Shown here piece by piece: positions 26,445 through 30,132 of a stretch of 30,132 bases of DNA (positions within the stretch are counted from its first letter, which is position 1; each line of letters starts with the position of its first letter). This DNA comes from Bacteroidetes bacterium QH_10_64_37 (GTDB lineage Bacteria > Bacteroidota > Rhodothermia > Rhodothermales > Salinibacteraceae). The stretch is from contig PXSZ01000016.1 in the NCBI GenBank assembly GCA_003023105.1, positions 1 through 30,132 of the forward strand. The letters are read 5' to 3'. The translations under genes were made by a program, and so were the position numbers. The notes below the pieces were generated by a model. It did not search any database. It was not told where the DNA came from and worked only from the letters and a program-made list of their open reading frames with translations.

Positions 26445-27596
26445 TTACGGTTCCTGCCGGCGAATCTCGATGTGCGACGGGGCCGGGCCGACGGTGAACC
26501 GGTCGACCGCGTCCCGGGACGCTCCCAGAACGACCACCGTCCCGGCCGACTGGAAGGGATCCTGCACGTCGGTCCGGGCCACGTAGAGCCGCTGCGCGGT
26601 GCCGTCGTAGGCGGCCGCAGCAATGCCGGTGAGGGACGAGTCCTGCGGGACCGAAATCGTCTCGGCGCGAGCGTTGGCGTCAGTGTCTATGCGAAGGACT
26701 TCCCCATTTCGGCTGCTGACCGCGTGCAGCAGTTCGCTGGCGGGGTCGTAGTGGGCGACCTGCGTGCCGGTGATGGTGCCGAATTGGACGCTGGCAGAAA
26801 TGCGGGTCACGACGGACTCGGTCGCCGCATCAACGAAGAGAATCGCCCCATCGGTCCGCCCCACTGGCTCGAAGCTGCTGTTGTAGGTGGTTCGTCCCGT
26901 GCAGACGACCACAAGCTCGTTCTCCTCATCTTCCGCAATCGCACTTGGGCCGTCGCAGCCGAGGTCGATCCTCCGGACGCTCGACGGGGCGCCGGCGTCG
27001 AAGACTGCCAATTTTGACCCATTTTTGGTCACCGTATCGCTCGGGGCTAGGCTGGTGTCGGGAATGGTCGCGAACACTTTCGAGTCTGCCGCTACGAGGT
27101 CGGAGGCGGAGGGGCCGACGTCAATCGGCGAGCCTTCGAGCGTCCCCGTGGCGGGATTGAAACGCCGGACCGTGCCCCGGAGCGTGCTCACGTAACCCCG
27201 GGTCGTGTCGTCCTCCGAAAACGCCACGTAGCGGGTGGCCCCGAGGCTGTCCGACTGGGCCGTTGAGGCGTAGGATTCGGGGTCGATGAGGTTGATGCGC
27301 CCGCTGCTGAATCCGGTGTTGAGCTGGGCGTAGAGCCGACCCCGGTGCAGGTCGATGCTGTGCACGAAGGCGTTCAATTCGAGATCAGCGGGCGTCGTGG
27401 CCTGTCCGCTCTGGGGGTCAAACACCGTAATCGTGCCGTTTTGAGCGGTAAAGTTGCCCCCGTTCGCGACGAAGACGCCGGTCGTTTCGACGGAGCGCGA
27501 CTCGTCTTCGCTGCCGAAGAGGTCGCATCCACCGAGCAAAAGGCCGCAAAGCAGAAGGGGGAAGAGGATTCGAACGAAGGAAGAGGAGTGAAGCAT
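26445..27596 (-). CDS. YncE-like beta-propeller lipoprotein, candidate BtuG-type cobalamin-binding partner of BtuB
   Basis: The N-terminus is a lipoprotein signal (FVRILFPLLLCGLLLGGC, Cys24). The rest is repeated beta-propeller blades: GVFVANGGNFTAQNGTITVFDPQSG, FVHSIDLHRGRLYAQLNT, GRINLIDPESYAS, ATRYVAFSEDDTTRGYVST, GTVRRFNPATG, AAYDGTAQRLYVARTD and TVVVLGASRD. Its start is 18 bases after the stop of the riboswitch-led btuB-like gene, so the two are almost certainly co-expressed. In Bacteroides, BtuG is a surface-exposed propeller lipoprotein that binds vitamin B12 very tightly and delivers it to BtuB. The same architecture and position here suggest the same role, which is inference without a structure or binding data. 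Length is 383 residues. Confidence 0.83.
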   Translation of the reverse strand: MLHSSSFVRILFPLLLCGLLLGGCDLFGSEDESRSVETTGVFVANGGNFTAQNGTITVFDPQSGQATTPADLELNAFVHSIDLHRGRLYAQLNTGFSSGRINLIDPESYASTAQSDSLGATRYVAFSEDDTTRGYVSTLRGTVRRFNPATGTLEGSPIDVGPSASDLVAADSKVFATIPDTSLAPSDTVTKNGSKLAVFDAGAPSSVRRIDLGCDGPSAIAEDEENELVVVCTGRTTYNSSFEPVGRTDGAILFVDAATESVVTRISASVQFGTITGTQVAHYDPASELLHAVSSRNGEVLRIDTDANARAETISVPQDSSLTGIAAAAYDGTAQRLYVARTDVQDPFQSAGTVVVLGASRDAVDRFTVGPAPSHIEIRRQEP

Positions 27597-27614
27597 GGGA
27601 GGGGGAGAGAAAAG

Positions 27615-29654
27615 CTATGGATCGAACGCGATGGTGAGGCGAGCACGGACGTGACGCGGCGGCATCGGATGCAGACGCACGACGCTGTACTGGGTGTCGA
27701 AGAGGTTTTTGAGGCGAAGTGCAACCGTCACGGTTGCAGGACCGAACGACTGCTGGATCTGCACCCGGGCGTCGGTGACTTGGAAGGGATCGAGGGACTG
27801 GGTCTCGTCGGCCGTGACGTAGCGGGGGCCGATCAGTCGGGAGGACAGGCCGGCCCGCACCCCGTGCCAGGCGACGTCCGCCCGGGCCTTGAGGCGCTGT
27901 CGGGGTCGGTACGGAAGCTGGCGGTCGAAAGCGCGGGCGTGCGGGTTGCTCCGATCGGTGGCCGCGACGTGGGTGAACGCCATCTGTCCGTCGATCATCG
28001 ACTGCGGTCCGAGGCGCCGGCGGCCCGTGGCCGTCCACTCGATGCCCTGTGTGTGCACACGCCCCACGTTTGAGGGACGCCACACCTGCAGCCCGGGGCC
28101 CACGTAGCTCGGCTGCCAGACGATCTGATGACGGAGGCGCGTGGTAAACGCCGTCACCTCCGTCCGCAGCAGACGGTCCTCCGAGCCGACCTGCACCCGG
28201 GCGCCGGCCTCCGCGCTCCAGCCGGACTCGGCGCGCAACGACGGGTCGCCGCCGGGCACGAAGAAGCGTTCGTTGAAGGTGGGCGCGCGAAAGGCGCGGC
28301 CGATCTGTCCCTTGAGGTGCAGCCAGGACGGTCCCGGTTGCCACACGGCCCCCAGCTGCGGGCTGAGCGCCGTCGTGGCGCGGCCCGGCCCCGACGGTAG
28401 TCGAGGGCAGGCTCCCGACGGGCGGTCAATGTCCAGTCGGACGGCGGGGTGCAGGGTCAAGCGCCCGAGCGACCACGTCGCATCCACGTAGGTCCCCACG
28501 CGCCATCGATGCACGCCGTCGCGCAGGGCCGCCCGGTCGTACCCAATCGTGGTCCCGGTTGACGCGAAGAGCTGCGGCGTGATGGCAAGATTTACGGAGC
28601 TCTTGAGTGCGACCCGCTGCGTGCGGGACGTGTCGTCCTGGGCGAAGCGGGGATCGGGGTCGGGATTGCGATAGCGGAGAAATGAATTCTGGCCCCGCAC
28701 GGTCAGGCGCAGGTGGCCGTCCGGGAGGGCGTGGCGGTGTTGGATCGAGACGCGCCACTGCCGGTCGTGCTGCGAGGCATCGCTCGGCGAGGCGTTGGCG
28801 GTGCCTGGGAGGCCGCGCTCCGTGTCATTCCCCCAGAGCCTGGCGGACGAGGTCGACTGACGCCCGCGGCGGGTCATCTTGCCAAAGACGGTCGCGTGCC
28901 GACGATGTGCATTCTGTCGGCGCCGGGTCTGCGTGGGCACCAGCGACGTGTTCTCGTAGGGAAAGTCCCCGTCGCTCCACGTTCCCTCCGCCGCCGCGAC
29001 GCCGCTCCACCGAGAGCCTGTGCTCGCCACGACGCCCCCCATCGTGTGCCATCCGAGCGCACCCCTCCCGCTCGTGGCCTCGATGCGGAGCGGGGTCGTC
29101 GGCTGCAGGGTCCGAAGCTGCACCACGCCCCCCAGCGTACCGGACCCGTAGCGCCCGGCGTGGCTGCCGCGCAGCACCCGGGCCGATTCGATGAGGAGGG
29201 AGGGAAGCAGGGACAGGTCCGTTTGCCCCGTCTGCGGATCGGCTACGCGATGGCCGTCGACGAGGATGAGCGTTTGGGCTCCCCCCAGGCCGCGGGCGGA
29301 GGCCGTGGCGAGTCCGCCGGGGCCTCTCTGCTTCACGAACAGGTTCGTGCGGGCGGCCAACAGGTCAGCGGCCGTTCGCCCCCGCATCGCGGTCGCAGAG
29401 GCGGGGTCAATCCTCGTGACGGCCGTGGGGGGCGACGAGACTGGGAGCGAGGAGGCCTCCACCGTTACGGGCGGCAATCGAACCCGCATGGGCGGCAGCG
29501 AGTCCAGCGGGGCTGTGCGGACGACGACCGAGTCGGCACGGGCCGAGTCGGATTGGACGGGCTGAGCGGCGACGCTGTCCGGCGCCAAGCCGGTAAGCAC
29601 CAGCAGGGCCGCGAGAAGAGGTGCGTATGTGTGTGCGGGAGACGGAGCATCCAT
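27615..29654 (-). CDS. btuB: TonB-dependent outer-membrane receptor, BtuB-like cobalamin transporter
   Basis: The start at 29654 gives a signal peptide (MDAPSPAHTYAPLLAALLVL, cleavage after VAA-Q). The frame is open to 29951, but that part is the riboswitch leader. A possible TonB box is PPVTVEASS. The plug domain shows AMRGRTAADLLAARTNLFVK, TASARGLGGAQTLILVDGHRV and GRYGSGTLGGVVQL. The C-terminal barrel ends ARLTIAFDP, with phenylalanine near the end as in outer-membrane barrels. The 679 residues fit a compact BtuB/FepA-type receptor. Cobalamin as ligand is supported by the B12 riboswitch upstream and the propeller lipoprotein downstream. The barrel contains the second copy of the palindromic coding element (28389-28430). 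Confidence 0.9.
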   Translation of the reverse strand: MDAPSPAHTYAPLLAALLVLTGLAPDSVAAQPVQSDSARADSVVVRTAPLDSLPPMRVRLPPVTVEASSLPVSSPPTAVTRIDPASATAMRGRTAADLLAARTNLFVKQRGPGGLATASARGLGGAQTLILVDGHRVADPQTGQTDLSLLPSLLIESARVLRGSHAGRYGSGTLGGVVQLRTLQPTTPLRIEATSGRGALGWHTMGGVVASTGSRWSGVAAAEGTWSDGDFPYENTSLVPTQTRRRQNAHRRHATVFGKMTRRGRQSTSSARLWGNDTERGLPGTANASPSDASQHDRQWRVSIQHRHALPDGHLRLTVRGQNSFLRYRNPDPDPRFAQDDTSRTQRVALKSSVNLAITPQLFASTGTTIGYDRAALRDGVHRWRVGTYVDATWSLGRLTLHPAVRLDIDRPSGACPRLPSGPGRATTALSPQLGAVWQPGPSWLHLKGQIGRAFRAPTFNERFFVPGGDPSLRAESGWSAEAGARVQVGSEDRLLRTEVTAFTTRLRHQIVWQPSYVGPGLQVWRPSNVGRVHTQGIEWTATGRRRLGPQSMIDGQMAFTHVAATDRSNPHARAFDRQLPYRPRQRLKARADVAWHGVRAGLSSRLIGPRYVTADETQSLDPFQVTDARVQIQQSFGPATVTVALRLKNLFDTQYSVVRLHPMPPRHVRARLTIAFDP
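28389..28430. repeat. Copy 2 of the in-frame palindromic coding element (inside the btuB-like gene)
   Basis: The first 15 bases are identical to the gltX copy at 18012, and about 32 of 42 positions agree overall. Here it is read on the opposite strand relative to the gene and encodes roughly PSGACPRLPSGPG in a barrel loop. The frame is preserved. Confidence 0.65.
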
Positions 29655-29752
29655 AGGAAAAGCCCTCACCTCTGACGAGGCTTGGGCGGCGGCTCCGCGT
29701 CCGTACCCGGAACGGCCCGAGCGCGAACGATGTCGGGGATGGGAGGGGCACT

Positions 29753-29770
29753 TCTCCCAAAACGGGGAGA
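29753..29770. promoter_or_regulatory. Small hairpin in the btuB leader
   Basis: TCTCCC (29753-29758) pairs with GGGAGA (29765-29770) around a six-base loop, between the riboswitch and the btuB start. It has no U-tract, so it may serve translation control or be incidental. Confidence 0.35.
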
Positions 29771-29821
29771 CGATGGAGCCAGGCACGCCGTACACCTCTG
29801 GTCCCGGAGGCTTTTGGCAGT

Positions 29822-29850
29822 GAGCGAGGCCGACGAGGTCGGCCCCTCGG
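29822..29850 (-). promoter_or_regulatory. Expression-platform hairpin of the cobalamin riboswitch (candidate)
   Basis: Directly 3' of the aptamer, GGCCGAC and GTCGGCC form a perfect 7-bp stem with a three-base loop, extended by partial pairing of flanking GAG/CTC. This is the expected place for a switching helix. No run of U follows, so translational rather than intrinsic-terminator control is more likely. Confidence 0.45.
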
Positions 29851-29857
29851 CACGCAC

Positions 29858-30020
29858 ACAGGCAGGTCTCCTGGCTCATCGAACCCGTGGACCCCGGCAA
29901 ACAGGCCGCGGCCGCCGGCAGACGGACGCGCTCAACGGTTCCCCTTCCCACCTCGACGAGCTGCCCCGAAAGTATTCGGGATCACTCGGTCGGGTAGTGG
30001 CAAACCGTTTCCGGCACGCA
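29858..30020 (-). ncRNA. Cobalamin (B12) riboswitch upstream of btuB-like gene
   Basis: Read on the minus strand, the segment ends with GAGCCAGGAGACCTGCC (29861-29877), the highly conserved 3' end of cobalamin riboswitches. About 70 bases upstream there is a GGGAAGGGGAACCGTTGAG stretch matching the conserved GGGAA...GGTG core, and a GC-rich B12-box-like GCCGCGGCCTG. A CCCGAA-TACT-TTCGGG hairpin lies at the 5' side. The element precedes the btuB-like start by about 200 bases and probably represses btuB and the downstream propeller gene when cobalamin is plentiful. The 5' boundary is approximate. Confidence 0.87.
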
Positions 30021-30065
30021 TCCATCGTTCGATTCACAGTTGCGGGGACAGCCCCAGACTCTCCC

Positions 30066-30132
30066 GATTTTGGATTGACGATTTTGGACTGGGGATTGTG
30101 AGATCCAAAATCCCCAATCGAAAATCCAAAAT
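30066..30132. repeat. AT-rich imperfect inverted repeat of ATTTTGGATT units, cut by the window edge
   Basis: The left arm (30066-30097) contains ATTTTGGATT and ATTTTGGACT plus GGGGATT. The right arm (30103-30132) is its imperfect complement (CCCCAATC, AAAATCCAAAAT). Base composition differs sharply from the GC-rich surroundings. It looks like a dispersed intergenic simple-repeat element and continues beyond the window. Confidence 0.55.

Noticed and set aside
29655..29951. N-terminal extension of the btuB-like protein to an ATG at 29951
   Set aside because: The extension is a translation of the cobalamin riboswitch and lies before a clean signal peptide starting at 29654.
1..30132. CRISPR arrays, tRNA or rRNA genes, and complete insertion sequences
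   Set aside because: I read both strands for spaced direct repeats, cloverleaf-like sequence and transposase motifs and found none that I can support.

Overview
The window reads as chromosome of a halophilic or marine member of the Rhodothermia (Salinibacter and relatives, phylum Bacteroidota). The evidence is high GC content, acidic proteins, a SusC/SusD pair followed by an FG-GAP/ASPIC lipoprotein, a type IX secretion C-terminal domain, few clear Shine-Dalgarno sites, and many signal-peptide or lipobox proteins. The placement is inferred from gene content, because no rRNA or other marker gene is present.

Layout. Bases 2-8201 (+) hold a nutrient-uptake block: a SusC-type TonB receptor that looks broken by a deletion plus frameshift, its SusD lipoprotein, and a large FG-GAP/ASPIC lipoprotein whose C-terminus also looks frameshifted. 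Bases 8092-12060 (-) hold a choice-of-anchor B secreted protein, a ferredoxin-NADP reductase-like flavoprotein and a MoxR AAA+ ATPase. Bases 12277-16908 (-) hold three successive SurA/PpiC-type periplasmic foldases, likely a set for outer-membrane protein assembly. Divergent from them, gltX (+, 17266-18762) is followed by a secreted TPR protein.

Bases 19786-23528 (+) hold a vWA protein, a PP2C phosphatase and an unusual kinase with transmembrane, coiled-coil and helix-hairpin-helix segments. This is the gene trio known as a TerY-P-type triad. A strongly structured non-coding element sits between the phosphatase and kinase genes. On the minus strand follow a solo GroES-like protein, an orphan PhoR-like histidine kinase, a PIG-L deacetylase, a Bfd-like Fe-S protein, a beta-propeller lipoprotein and a BtuB-like TonB receptor with a cobalamin riboswitch in its leader. 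The propeller-BtuB pair resembles the BtuG-BtuB cobalamin capture system of gut Bacteroides.

The most interesting signals outside ordinary genes are: a roughly 42-nt double-palindrome element found in-frame in two unrelated genes (gltX next to its KMSKS loop, and btuB), resembling the protein-coding palindromic elements of Rickettsia; a compact inverted-repeat element inside the vWA/PP2C/kinase operon; a 14-bp perfect inverted repeat upstream of moxR; a tandem 15-mer upstream of the foldase operon; and simple-sequence inverted repeats at 14843-14878 and at the right edge. No tRNA, rRNA, CRISPR array or complete insertion sequence was seen.
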